Shown: piece after piece, positions 50,042 to 62,621 of the stretch
Position numbering within the stretch: position 1 is the stretch's first letter
Layout of the letters: each line of letters starts with the position of its first letter
Assembly: GCA_009602725.1 (NCBI GenBank)
Contig: WELB01000087.1
Coordinates: 475,989-539,988, forward strand
Length of the DNA stretch: 64,000 nt
Direction of reading: 5' to 3'
Source of the DNA: Spirogloea muscicola
Taxonomy: Eukaryota > Streptophyta > Zygnematophyceae > Spirogloeales > Spirogloeaceae
Notes under the pieces: generated by a model
Databases searched by the model: none
What the model was told of the DNA's origin: nothing
The model's input: only the letters and a program-made list of their open reading frames with translations
Made by a program: the position numbers and the translations under genes

Positions 50042-52916
50042 ATGGCGGCGCAGGTGGCGACGGCGGCGCAGATCCGGGAGGCCAAGGAGTTCCTCCAGCG
50101 CGACGCCGGCAACCTCTTCTCGGAGCAGGTGTGCGCCGGCCCGCTGTCGCTCTCGTGGGACGACGTCGCCGGGCCGCCGCAGCGCCAGGGTCTTGGCTCA
50201 GACGTTGATGGCTTAGAGACACGGCTTTACGCCTAAACCCCAAACCTCAAATGTAAACCCAAAACTCAAATGCAAAAGCCTACCTGCAATTTAGCATCTG
50301 AGCGCCGAGGATCCGTACAATGCTACGCAAAGACTGGCAGTCCATGGCTGCCTTTATGTAAGCAGCGCCACGGCGGCTGGACCTGGTCGCTGCTCGCCAG
50401 CGGCAGGGGTCCGTGACCATGGCCGTGCAGTGGCCGGCCGTGCTGAGAGCTCCTCGGCTGCAGCCTCGAGGGCTTGTCAGCGGCTGCTGGCAACTCAGGC
50501 CGCCGCAGCCGGCCGCGCGGCGCGGGCCACCAGGGCATTGACCGCAGCAAGTACGAGGACGTGATGCACTTCATGGACCCCATCACCAAGTACGACACGC
50601 TGTCCGGCTACCTCCTCAACATCGCCATGCTGCGCCTGCTCTTCCACCCCGTTTACGACCTCCACGGCGTCACGCAGGTGATCTGCAGCTGCTGCAACCC
50701 TCACCCCTCGTAGTGCATCGCATGCCCCTAGGCCTCTCTCGACGAAGCTGCAAAGTTCCCAGGTCTTGACACACAATTCATCAACACCACAGTTGTCAGC
50801 TGCACAATCTGCCATGGCCTTTATAGTATAGAGGCGAGCTCTTCATACCTGCATTATGTGGTGGGGGTGAGGATGCAGACATCTCAAGCAGCCAAGCTTT
50901 GCTTGTCAAGCGAAGACTGAGTCCAGGCTCCGTGGACTCTCAAGCCACCTGATCTGCATCTTTGCAACCACTTCGCAAGGTGGGCGCTGATGCGGCGTGT
51001 GCGCGCTCCGCAGACCGGGCCCAACGAGCTGACGACGCGGTGGACGATGACCATGGACTTTTGGCTAATTCCCTGGCGCCCGCAGCTTGTCTTCACGGGC
51101 ACGTCTATCATGGCCCTCAATCCCGCTACCTCCAAATTCAACTCCCACATTGTGAGCCCCCCAGCTGCACCAGGAGGTTGCATGCTGCAGCCGACTGCCA
51201 GCCTTTAGTAGAAGATTTCTCTGCATCCAAGCCACCCAAATTCTATATTAGTTTATATTCCTTTATGACCACGTTGCTAAGTCACATAGACTGCTTGCTG
51301 GCCTCTCGCTCGCTCCCTGGTGCAACCTGTCAGGTCACAATCAAGTCAGGCTTCTGTAGCATCTCACTATCAATTTGGTAAAACGCATCTGCTATTTGTA
51401 CCTGCTCATGCTGCTCCTGCCGGTGCTTATCACTGGAGATTTTTAGCGCCTATCTTCCCATGCCATGGCGACAGTAACACAAGCATGCGAAGGCCAGAGG
51501 AGTCTTTGGCTGTTTCAAGTAGTCGGTGAATTGAGTAGTACAATCGAGAGAGGTGTGTTGGTGACTCTGGTCACAAGCCTAAGCAGGCAGAGGAGTATAA
51601 ATATCTGGAGACATTTGCTGGGCACACATGCAGGACACGTGGGACTCTATTCATGACCAGGAGTGGTTCTCGAAGCAGGGGTTCATGGACCTCCTTGCCC
51701 AGGTGCCAGAAGGGCCGCCTTTGTCTTACTTAATGTGACCTTGGTATTTTTGCAAGGAGCCCAATTGCTGCATCACGTCTTCACGCAGGTCAATGACCTG
51801 CATGATCGAAGCCAAGTATGGCAGCAGCCGCCTCGGACTCCCTCTTCTCCAGACAATCACGAGCATGTGCTCAACCTCGCCCACTCATCTTGCATTGTGG
51901 CTTGTAGTTGCTCTCCAGGCCTCACAGCAGAGCTTCGGCAGGAAGCCACCTACGCATCGCGTCCTCAAGCGGCTGGCAACTTATGAGGTATAATACATCC
52001 TTTGGTGTATGTACTGCTGCAGCTTTTCTTGTTGTAAGTCAAGAAGCTCGTCCAGGAAAGTTGAGAAGCGCTTCTGATAGTTCCACTTTATTTTTAGCAA
52101 CCAGATGCTGCAGGTACAACAAAGTGTCGTATTTGGCATAAAGGATACCCACGTTACAAAGTCTAGATTGGCGTTGTTGTAAGCTTTAACCTTCAACAGG
52201 TACGCAAGTTTGATCCACTGGGAGCTACGCACTTCCAGCCGCGAAGCAGGTTAATATTAAGCCTCAAACACCTACCGCAATATCGTCCTCAAGCATTGTG
52301 TCTGAGAGACTTTGTATCAGTGAGCTACCAATCCCGAGCATTCGCTCTGCCGGGTCCTTTGCCTGCAGCTCTCAGCTGGAGGTCATGCTGAGAGTTGCAG
52401 CTTGTCGTGCTTTCAGTGAGGTGCCAGATGAAAGGTTGAGGTCAAGAGGCGAAGCGGCTGTGAGAAAAATTCGTGGGAGCTCCCTGGGCAATGCCAGGTT
52501 AGCGGAAGAGGAGCAGGACCTCCGGCAGACATTGGTCTTAGACGGCCTGGCGGTCCAGGAGGGCAGCTTCGTTTCCGTGCCTGACCCCGGCTTCGTGCCG
52601 CCCTTCCTCAGAGTACGCTCGCACGGCAACTACAGAGCATCGGCTCCCATGGCTTTGGCACTGTCCTTACTTGCTATGCTACGACCTGCACCGGCTACCC
52701 AGATTGGGCTGCATCTGGCAGCTGCTCATACTGTAGCCAATGGCAGCGTTGGCTAGCTCAAGCGCGTCTAAGATTTACTCCTGAGAATGCAATGAGGAGT
52801 CCTTAGGTTTCTGTCCACCTCCTATGCAGACCACGGAGCTTCTCATCTGGTTGGACAACTTTGAGCTCTTGCACAGTGAGGAAGAGAAGATGAAGTCACA
52901 GATGGAGGCGAAGTAG
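50042..52916 (+). CDS. DUF2358-SOUL heme-binding protein, plastid HBP5-like
   Basis: Secure exons join in phase: 50042-50128, 50534-50677, 51014-51151 and 51634-51702, plus the last exon 52830-52916. They encode AKEFLQRDAGNLFSEQ, GIDRSKYEDVMHFMDPITKY, DTLSGYLLNIAMLRLLFHPV, TGPNELTTRWTMTMDFWLIP, VFTGTSIMALNPATSKF and DTWDSIHDQEWFSKQGFMDL. This is the DUF2358 half of Arabidopsis HBP5 (At5g20140), a plastid heme-binding protein. The SOUL half is recognised as HRVLKRLATYE (to 51988), VRKFDP (52200), LRVAACRAFSEVPDER (about 52390-52435) and ELLIWLDNFELL at the end. The central SOUL core with the MTTPVF-type motif was not found, and exon borders from 51703 to 52829 are unresolved. Either the core is diverged or it is missing. 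Confidence 0.8.
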
Positions 52917-54466
52917 TGCACACATTGCCCTGCATGGTTACTCCACGAAGGCAACGCGGGCCCCGCAAGCTTTTTCCGACCTCTTTATATTAGGATGGGG
53001 TTTGAGGAATTTCCTAATGCCTTCATGCCCCTGTGCCAGCTAGATTACTGTTCAGTTTCGGCCCATTTGGCCGCTGAGTAGTTGCCCATTGCTTTGTACG
53101 GATAGGGAATAAGTGACAAGTACTTGCATGCTAAGAGATTAACTTTTGGAGCGCCACAGACAAAATTTGACGTACTGCTTGAAGTTCTGTGCCAACCTTG
53201 GCGCCGCAACTTATCAGCGACGCGCGCATCACCATCCAACACTTTGCAACGTTTTGGGTCAGTCAACTTGGGTCAATGCCTGACGGGCAATGCTCTAGAA
53301 TGCCTCAAGCGTTTGCAAATGGCACCCAGAAAATTGTGTTTGGGTAACAGTGCCGGGATTCTTTCTTTCTGATCGTCCATGTCCTCTTTCTTTTCCATTT
53401 ACTTTTGCCAGCCTAGCCTCGACCCGTCAACAGTGGACCGCAGGTTGGGAGAACGGTGACTACCAGTATATTGGTGTGAATAGGTAGTGTACCTTCAGCC
53501 GTACAGTATAGAAGCCTTATAAACTCTCTAATCGTAAACGCGAGTTGCTCAAGCAACTACAGTGGCACATGCCCCTTGGGAGATCAGGGACAGGCTGACA
53601 AAAATTAGCAATATACAGCGCAACGCCTCAATGGGAGGCAACTGAGAACAAAATAAGGAGAGAAGAGAGGACTACTACCAGCACTCAGCCGCACAATGCA
53701 CGAATGCATTTGCAAGCGCAAAGATGCAATGCAGCGCACAACTGCATGCTCGCGTCTTGCTGGCCGCCTGTCCACAGAGGAGCGCTGACACTGTAGCGCT
53801 GCCCTGAACCTGGATAGGGCTCTCACTTTATGGGAGCCAGAGAAGTTGCCGCTTAATCAGAGGCATCTGCACCAAGCACCCTGCATAGCTTCCCAGTCAG
53901 CCCAGCTCAGGCCCACCATTCGCATAGTGGACCCAGAGGTCCACAGCGACAAGCCGAGCGCTTGCAGGCCGCAACATGGCCTGGCGCCCCACAATCACCT
54001 CAAGCTCACACCTCTGGTTCCATCAAGCCGAAAGCGCGAAGGATGGGCTGCTGATTGCGTCCTGAGCTTGCTTTGTATGACCATCCAAGCATTGTCCATC
54101 CAGAGTGGCTCTGGCCTATGACGGCGTCTCAGATCCCATGGCGAGGCCTCCAACAGGAATCTCAGCAACCGCAGAGGCCCAGTCGCTACTACGGTTTCTG
54201 TGCAGCATTGTCAAGTGCGAGGCGCTTGTCGTACTGTCCTTAAGGCTCCTCTGATCAGGCTGGCCCTCTCCCCTAACCAACCTTGGTGACAAGAGGAGCT
54301 TCCCTCCTCTGCAAAAACAGCAGGAATCCTCATTATCACAGACATGCCAAAACTTTGTGCCCACAGACATTGCTTGACCAGATGCTTGTTACCAAACACA
54401 CAGTGCCAGTATTGTGCAGATCCTGTGACAAACCCTGCAACAGGAAGGAAAACTTGGAGCTCTCAC
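52917..54466. other. Intergenic / unresolved 3' part of the histidine kinase
   Basis: From 52917 to about 53850 nothing is recognised. From 53850 to 54466 the minus strand probably holds the last exons of the histidine kinase gene, but no frame shows receiver-domain residues clearly and no end could be set. Confidence 0.4.
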
Positions 54467-57400
54467 CTGTGCACTTGTCCACCAGCTTTGGTTGTTGTCT
54501 CGGCACCCTCGTTATCCACAACAACCACGGCCTCCCTCATTGGCGCCTCAAGCACCACCTCTAAACCGCCGCTAGTCGGAGTATGGCAGGTGGGTTCTTC
54601 ACCAGCTGCATGTCCTCCGCTGACCTCAAGCTGCGGCAATGTGGAGCTTTCACTAGCGGAAAGATTATGGTGGCTTGAAAACCCTCGCAGACTCCCTCCA
54701 GAGCCCTTGTACCTTCCGTCCAGTGTATGATATGATCTGTTCGTACTGCCATCAGTACCAAGCGTTGGGGTGATGGGGAGCTGGAACCAGAATGTGCTCC
54801 CTCTACCTGGTGTGCTGATCACGCCACACGAGCCTCCCTGCAATCAAGGAACAGCCATTCTTCAGAGCCATCATCTCTTACTCTACTCTTCATTCAGGCC
54901 ATCAGTCAAAAGCTAGCACATTGAAGCAGGCCTTTCGCGCAGAAGGTCTACAATGACATTGTTCAACATAAACCTTGATAGAAGGTTCTACAAGGATACA
55001 TACCATCACCTCCACCAGCAGTTTGGCAATGGAGAGGCCCAAGCCTGTGCCTCCCCTCAGATTGCTCTTGTCAGGCGTCCCAAAGAAAGGCATGAAGACC
55101 TTTGCCTTTGCCTCCTCAGTCAACCCATCTCCTGTGTCAATGACGTCAAATCTCACACTGCTGGGCACCGCCACAGAAGCAACAACTTCAACTGAGCCCG
55201 CTTTGGTGAACTTGAGAGCGTTGCTTATGAAGTTGACAAGAACCTGTACAGGATGCACAGCACACAAGCACACAAAACACAAAATAAACTCACTGTCAGT
55301 CCATGCCTTGCACTTCCCAAGCTAAGCTCTGAGGCCGATGAGAGACACACAGCAGAAACACCGAAACGTTTAAGTGCACAATTGATCATCAAGAAGTCTG
55401 TCTCATGTTATTCTTTATAGAACCTCAACTAGGTGAGGTTGTATTTTCTGACTGCACCTGCTGGAGGCGGTGCTTATCACATGTGAAGTCAAGATCCTCA
55501 GTTCCTGGTTTCAGGGTGTATGTCATAGACACATGTTCCTTGGCTTTAACAGTCTCTATTGCTCTCTTCAGGATTGGACCAAGTCGAGTGGTTGTCAAGA
55601 CAACCCTTAGGTTTCCTCCCTCCAGCTTGCGGAGATCAGACACGTCCTCAACCACCTGAAATACCCAGACATGGTTGACAAGATGGCCGCATGAGAATCA
55701 ACAATGGATCTGTTGCTGTGATCTCGTGAACATGAGGTACCAGAATGCCAAACATGTGTATATATTCTTACAGGGTAACTGTGCAGTTACCTACCAGATG
55801 CGCGTAGGCAGACCCATAGCATACATGACAAGACAAGCCGACCAGCATGCCAAACATACAAAGAAGCAGGAAGGACCAAGGACTGCTCTGAACATGCCCA
55901 CTTGTCAAAGTTCCTCAGTGAGTTGCACACCGTGTTCATTACTCGACAACTCTCCTGAGCCTCCTTCAAAATTTCAGAGACTGCTTTACAGGTTGCATAG
56001 ACCTCCACCAATGGCGGCTGACTCCCATACTTTTCCTTGAGCAAAGAGCCAGCTTTCTTCAACCTCCTCATTATGGAGCTGAGGGGCTCCTGCAACTCAT
56101 GGCTCACGTAGCTGATTACCAGCAGTGATACTTCTCTTGCCGTAGCTTCCGCTCTGTCACAAGAGTAGAAGTACAGTCAACGGCTTTGAATGCAGAGTTG
56201 ACACCTCAAGCATGCTACCAGAGCATGCACACAAGTTGGCAACCTGCATACGTGAGAGTGAGTAGGCCAGAAGCACTGCCTCAACTGCATCCAATGTGTC
56301 CAACTGATCTCCAACGAACATCCGTGGGATGACTACTTAGGACTGCAGGCTCAGGTGATTGAGGTGTTGCAAGGCTTTGACCAGCAACTTCTAGGCCAGG
56401 ACTATTTTCCCAAGACAAGATGACCATGAACTCACGCTAAGCTGGCTCGAAGAAGATCAAAACGCTCTTCCACAAGGGTCAGCATGGATGCAAGAATTGG
56501 CCTGCCATGTAACAATGAGTCAACAGTCAAGCTTCTGGACAAGGAATACCGATAAAAAGCTCCACCTGCAGGGTCTGAATGTGCCAGGAAGCAGCTCACT
56601 TACCTGATGACAGCAAGGCCTTCTATAATTATTGTGACAATGATGATAGACGTGGTAACCCAGGTGATTATCAGGAGGGTGTGCAGATGATCCTTTCCGC
56701 GACTTGCATACACTCCGACAAGTGTATCCATCTCGTGCAAAAAGGTCACTTCATAGACAAGTATGTTGTTGACTTGTGCCGATAAAGCAGCACTGCCACA
56801 GTCCAGTAAGACTAGACCAAGTATTGGTCACAGCCAGCAGCAAATGCCAGACAAGTTGTGGTGACAACAAGGAGCCTAACACATCAAGACCAAAGTCTAG
56901 GACTGAGATTCCAGAGACCAGCTGAAGCAAAGGCTGGAAAGGTGGATCGAAGTGACCACCGCATCAAAGCATCTGACGGATGCTTGAAAGGATTGCTGAG
57001 ATGTCCTGACAAAGGTACCTCACGGAGCACATACAATACCTGGATATATTGTTCCGCTCAGCTGCAAGCACGGTGAGGATGGACATTGCTGAAGTCACAA
57101 GCTTGTCAAATAGGGGCTGGAGATCTGCAGGAAACAAGGCCCTCAGCATTGAGCCCTGTGTCTTCATGAGCTCCATTGGACTTATCGAGCAGAATGCACT
57201 TCTATCATCCCTACTTACATTCTCATTATATCTTCCACAGCGGGCAGCATTTGCACACAGGAATAGACCTCTTGACTCAGTTCAAGTGCAAGATATCAGA
57301 TCATATTTGAATTGCATGAGGTGTACAAACCTGCGAGGTATTTACGTATCTTTTTATCAGGTGCGTGGGGTATGTGTACGTCATCTCTTTTCCGAATTAG

Positions 57401-59240
57401 GTCAACCTGGCCCTTCTGAAATCTTGTCAAGGCTGTTCGCAATTCGGCAATGTAAAAGGCAGCATTCTGTCCCCTCGATGCCAGCAATTGAAGAGCGAGC
57501 GCATCCTTCGAAATCTGTAAGCCCCAGCGGTGTTACTCTCACTTCTATGCATATCAGAATCACAGCACTTCAAAGCCTTGAGACCAGCTGATATTTTCTG
57601 GAAATCTACAAGACGCAAGTATCAAAAGCAGAGCATTAGAGTTCCTTCTCACCTGCTGACACAACATCCGCTGGAGGCCAGCTTCATTGACAATTCGAGA
57701 GTCATCATACGAACTATCTACCCAAACCTGGCCAATGATTCCCAAAAGTGCACGATCAGTCAAGATTGATTTGCAAAGCTAGATACAGCTAGTATAGACT
57801 AACTTATGCAGTCTAGTACATTCAAGTCATCATACACTACATATAGGATTTTGGATCTCCCAAGAGGGAATCTTGTATGCTGCAAGTCCTGGAGGTCAAT
57901 ATCACCTGAACAATAATCTGGCCAGCTAGTGCCAGGAGCCCAACTATCAGCATGCAGGTAATGTATGCGAAAGTAAGCTTCTTGACAAGTCTGGGATTTT
58001 CAAGGCGTCCTGCTTTGCTGAATCCATCCTTCCAGTCATATGCTCCTGCACGATCTCAGCCGCGTAGTGCAGCGATTAGCTCTGAGCCTCACAATGTTGT
58101 GCATCCTTAAAGCCAAGAACAAGAGAGGCAAACGAATGCTGCAAAGTGGATGCACTCCTTCATGCACATATGCAATTCAGTATAATACACAGCCAGAATA
58201 TCTGGCAGACACTGCTGCTCCACTAGTAATCCGTATTGTGAAAAGTGCAGTTGGCTGGAGTCCAGCTATGTGTATCACAGAGAGCCGCCAATGGACCTCA
58301 CCGACAATTGCATCATATGCCTGAGCAGTCCTGCTCGACTACTTGACGGATATGGACAAAAAATGACCTGCCTTGGACCTGGGCATTAACAATATGCTCA
58401 TAAGACCAGTGCATGACCTCCAACGATCCAGCTGCAGCGGCAACATCCTCATGCCCGTACCTTGAGATTCGACAAATACTGATGGACACCCGAAAACATC
58501 AGCATACAGTATACACATGCTCCAGACTGAACCCAACTGGCAGTATGGCAGCCCAAAGTGACCGCAACCACCCGTTTGCCATCATCCACATGTCTAGGCT
58601 GGCATCACAAGAACATAGTTGCAAAAGGAACTCAGCCAGCGATGCCTCTTTCAATCACACCTGACTACAGTGACCAGGATTGTACAACATATCCTGAGGC
58701 TCTATATTGCTGTACAGAAACCGTCGTCGCAGATGAAGGATGCAAAGACAATTGAACCCCTTGTTAAGCAAATATGGGGCCACAGCACAGTGCACACGCA
58801 GTGAGAGAGGGCTCTTCAAGACATTAGACACGCAGCGTCCAAACTGGTGGATGGTGTCTGCTTCAAATGACATCGTCCACCCAGCTTCAGATGGGGATGA
58901 CAACCGTGACCAATCTTCTCGTACTGATGTCAGCCGGAGGAGAGGTCTCGTATCTCGGCTTCAACAACTTTCTAGCAAGCTACAATAGCTAAGTCCCAAC
59001 TTCTCCTGACCACCGTGTTCCGCAGACTGGTGTGCCAGCGGCACCACGAGCCGCGAAATCACGCGCTCACCTGAGGCGATTTGGCTGAAGGTCGGTACTC
59101 GGAGGACGTACTCCGACGCTCCGCGACGGCCATACCTCAGGCTACCATCCTCCGAGCTCGCAAACTCCTGGCTTGGCTTCCGCTGGAGGCCGCCTGCATG
59201 TGCGCTGTCGCCGTCCTTGTTGCCCCGTAGAGAGGGCATG
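54467..59240 (-). CDS. Membrane histidine kinase with PilJ-type sensor
   Basis: The start at 59240 gives MPSLRGNKDGDSAHAGGLQR (exon 59240 to 59071). TM1 (YITCMLIVGLLALAGQIIVQ, about 57970-57905) joins a PilJ/NarX-like sensor: VNEAGLQRMLCQQ (about 57695), ISKDALALQLLASRGQNAAF and YIAELRTALTRFQKG (about 57515-57410), MELMKTQGSMLRALFPADLQ (about 57176) and VTFLHEMDTLVGVYASRGKD. TM2 is LLIITWVTTSIIIVTIIIEG (about 56685-56620). The kinase has YVSHELQEPLSSIMRRL with the phospho-acceptor His, VLVNFISNALKFT (N box), DVIDTGDGLTEEAK (G1) and GGTGLGLSIAKLLVE (G2), then CGVISTPGRGSTFWFQLP. Such proteins autophosphorylate on His in response to a ligand bound outside the membrane. The exon ending at 54467 carries AVVVVDNEGAE, which hints at a degenerate receiver. 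The true C-terminus is not resolved and the exon edges are approximate. Confidence 0.8.
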
Positions 59241-60254
59241 GCGCCCGCGTCAGGCGCAAGCCATCGGCAGCCGAGGAGCACGGCACGCGGGCTGCGCAGG
59301 GTGCGCGGCCAGCGGCAGCGCCGCCGCCCGGTGGGCTTGGAGGCAACGGAGGCTGCGGGCAATGGCGGCGCCGCCGCTTCAAGCGGCGGCTCATCATCAT
59401 CATTCGTGTGGGCCAGTCGTCACCCCCCTGCGCACAGCCGCATCGCCGCTAGCTGAGTTGGCGGCACCACCAAGTTGGCGGCGTGCAATCCGATCATCAT
59501 CTTCAAGGGCAGCCGCTGCGGACCGTCCGCGGCCCCACCTATGTGCCGCTGGCCCCGCCAGATTAGCTCCGGTTCAACGAAGTAAGCTCATCATCTAGGT
59601 GGTGAGGTGCTGTTAAAGCCGAAACTCCGAAAGAGGACTCCGGCACCATGGGATCAGCTTCCGGCTGTAAAAAGCCAGCCCGAAAAGAATGAAAAAAGGT
59701 CCAAAGGCGCCGGTCGAAGGAGATTTTCTTCATCTAGAACAGAAACTAAAGAGAATCGAATCTCATCCAAAGAGGGGCGATGGCCGTGAAGGAGTGAACT
59801 CTTCCAAAAGGGCGGGTGCTGTGAAATTAGATGTGGCTCTCTCAATGGGGTCAAGGGCTGTTAATGAAAAGCTAAGCTCTTCCAAAGGGGGCTGTGAGAA
59901 GCCAGCCCGAAAAAAAAGGACAGCGCTTCTCGTAAAGAGTCAACAAGGTCCAAAGGGGCCGAAAAGAGCTGAGTTATATTATTCAGCAATAACCATGTAG
60001 GATAATTACTTATAACCTCCAGTTAGTCGCCGCAAGTCAGAATCACTAGCTGCCGGAAAGAACTGGCTCTCCCGAATGGGCAAGACGAAACAGCTTCTTC
60101 TTCTTTGGAGCACTTCGCTTGGAAAGAGAGAGAGAAGGCGCGCGGGGCGCATGAATTGAAAGAGAGAAAGTGGTTCCCAAGGGCTCTCGAGACGAGTTCT
60201 TCCCGTTGGCAATTGACATCCATGGGGCACTGGGCGCTCGGTGGCTTGAGCTAC
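59241..60254. other. Repeat-rich intergenic region
   Basis: At 59241-59600 lies GC-rich sequence upstream of the histidine kinase. From 59650 to 60000 there are at least three decayed hairpin-family boxes (AAAGCCAGCCCGAAAAGAAT and similar) mixed with CTCTTCCAAA motifs. No gene is supported. Confidence 0.5.
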
Positions 60255-60660
60255 TTAACCAGCTCGCCCGCCACGCAATCGCCCGTCGCTTCCATGGTGA
60301 ACCGGTAGACTTTCCTGCAGCCGGGTCGCTGGCGCAAGTGTATCGCATGCGCTTGGCCGTCTCGCTGCAGAGGTCCATGGCCCGTGCGCTGCACCTTCGT
60401 GCCGGGAGAGCCCTCGCTGCTGCCTCTGGCTCTGTCCAGGGGACCCACTTCCAGGACCCTAGCCTCTCTGATTTGCGGCTGCTTAGCAGGGGTTACTGAG
60501 TAATTTGTAGCTGCTTTCTTTCTTTGTGTGCTTTGGTTTCTTAGCGCTTCCTCTGGCTTCCTCTGGCCCCCTTCTCGTTCTTTGTTCATTCTTTTTTGGG
60601 CTGGCTTGTCCAGCCCCTATCCTCAATGGGCGAGCCCTTTCTTCTCTATGGGCGAGCACT
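60255..60660 (-). mobile_element. Hairpin repeat family, young long copy
   Basis: In reverse orientation, the hairpin GGGCTGG-CTTGT-CCAGCCCC is at 60598-60617 with CTCAATGGGCGAGC after it. The body, 60407-60598, looks identical to 25610-25808. The extra module at 60320-60420 encodes on the plus strand AAGSLAQVYRMRLAVSLQRS, MARALHLRAGRALAAASG and further to LSDLRLLSRGY with a stop at 60499, an open frame from about 60170. Confidence 0.8.
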
Positions 60661-62299
60661 TCTTTATCCCAAGGGGGCGAAGGCAGTAAATGGCCAGCAG
60701 AATAAGAAATACGAGGTCCGAAGGGGCCAAAAATTGCTTCTCAGAATTTTCGGTAGGATATTCACTTAGTAGCGTCTGGTAAGAAGCAGCAAATCAGAAA
60801 GACTAGCAGTCGGAAGCAATCACCCTGACCCTGAAAGCCAGAGGCTGCAGCTAGAGCTCGGCCAGCACGCAGATGCACGCCGTGGGCCATGGGATTGCTG
60901 GAGTTATAAGGACAGGCGCATGCGAAATACCTGCGCTAGCGAGCCAGCGGCGCTGAAGTTGGTCTGCTCGCCTCGCCTCCGGGACACAGCGCGTCGTGCA
61001 GGCGGGGCCAACAGGCTGGAAAAGAAAAGAGCCCTTCCAAAGGAGGAGCTTACTCCTTCAAGGAAATTGCTTTCTGGCGGCTAGCCTTCCTGATTTGTGG
61101 CTACTAAGTAGAGGTCACTATATGATTAGCTTAAAAGATCCTAGCTTAGTCATGCCTTACAGGGCTTCTCGGCCCCTTTGGACCTTGTCAATGCTTTTCG
61201 GACTGGCTGTTCACAGCCCGCGCCCCCTTTGAGAGAGCCACTTTCTCTTCCAAAAGGTGAGCTCTCGCCACATTCTTCCAATGGAAGAGGCTTCTCCCAA
61301 AGAAGGAGTAGAATGTGCATCGAGTGTTGGAGGGCCTGAGTGGCTCAAGTACGAAGGCAAGCACATTGACAGACCTGCTGCTAAGCTGACCCGCTCAGTA
61401 ACCACGAGTCAGCACATAGAGGTCGCTAACTGATGCCCAAATACTGGACGACAATTGACAAGCTCTTGTGCCACCAGCTAAGGCTCGACTAGCTTTCTAA
61501 TGCGAAGCATGAGCCTGAGCTCGCTGCAAACAGGCTGACATACACCATCGCAAATTGACAAATAGGTCATAGGCTGCCGGCATGCCCATCTGGACTGGAA
61601 GTGGCTTTCCCCAAAGAAGAACGACTCTTTCAGTGGTGGGCGTTTGCGTTTGCCAGCCCAGACAAAGAATGAGTGAAGTTCGATGGGGCCAAAAAAGCGT
61701 AGAAGAGAAGAGCGTACAAAGACACAGCGACTCCAGTGGCCACTGCTCAATATGCCCTGGTGAGTAGCTAAAGTGGGCGACGGTTGTGGACAGCCAGCCC
61801 GAAGAATTTGACAAGGTCCGAAGGGGCCAAAAAGCGGTTCCCCAAAGTTTTCCATGTAGGATGATCACTTACTCGTGTTAGGAGCAAGTCCAATGGGGCG
61901 GAGGCTGTGAAGTAAAGTGGCTCTGCCAAAGGCGGCGAGGGCTGTGACAGCCCGAAAGAGAAGTGAGACTCTTCCAGTGAAGGTGTTCCTGAAGCATTGA
62001 CAAGGTCCGGAGGAGCCGGACAACAGTCCATTTACAAAAGCCAGGGGCTGCGGCTAAAGGCCCTACCCAAACAGACTGGACGAGGTCCAAATGACTGAAA
62101 CCGCTGGGTCCGGGTCCCGAAGAGATGTTCTCTTCTTGCTAGGTCCGGATGCGCCGCCAGCGGCAGGGGCCGCCGCCGCTACATGTGGCGGCAAGCTGGT
62201 AGGCCGCAGCCCCCAATGCCGTACCGCGCGAGCGGCGGCCGTCCCGTGGATGGCCCACGGGGTCACCCCCTCTGGAGTCAGAAGAAAGGGCTCGCCCAT
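60661..62299. repeat. Cluster of decayed hairpin-family fragments
   Basis: CCAGCCCGAA boxes, CTCTTCCAAAGGGGG-type motifs and GACAAGGTCCGAAGGGGCC-type motifs recur at about 60700, 61020, 61210, 61795 and 61950. A fragment at 60838-60955 carries a broken version of the VYRMRL module. No host gene is recognised here. Confidence 0.55.
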
Positions 62300-62620
62300 T
62301 GAGGATAGGGGCTGGACAAGCCAGCCCAAAAAAGAAGAAGAAGTGGCACTCCCAATGGGGGCAAGGGCTGCGAAAAGCCAGCCCAAAAAGAATTCACAAA
62401 GGTTCAGAGGGGCCTAAGAGCGGTGAGCAGCTACAAAGGGGCCTGAGGATGCAATGGTAAAACAGGGGGAGGATGGATCACTCAATAAGTACGAGTGAGG
62501 AGCCTCAGATCCGACAGACTAGCTGCCGGGAAGCTATCACCCTGACGAAAGCCAGAGCCCGCAGCGAGAGCACGGCCAGCTCGCAGATGCAGAGCGTGGG
62601 CCATGGACCGCTGCAGGGAT
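62288..62620 (+). mobile_element. Hairpin repeat family pieces and TIR-like end
   Basis: The hairpin at 62308-62327 is preceded by GCTCGCCCATTGAGGATAGG. At 62490-62530 lies a TIR-family end (ACGAGTGAGGAGCCTCAGAT, then CCGACAGACTAGCTG), directly followed by the AGAGCACGGCCAGCTCGCAG module, so the two families meet here. Confidence 0.6.
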
Positions 62621-62621
62621 A

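Noticed and set aside
53605-53826. 73-residue minus-strand frame rich in Arg and Cys
   Set aside because: No conserved motif and no splice partner; typical of chance frames.
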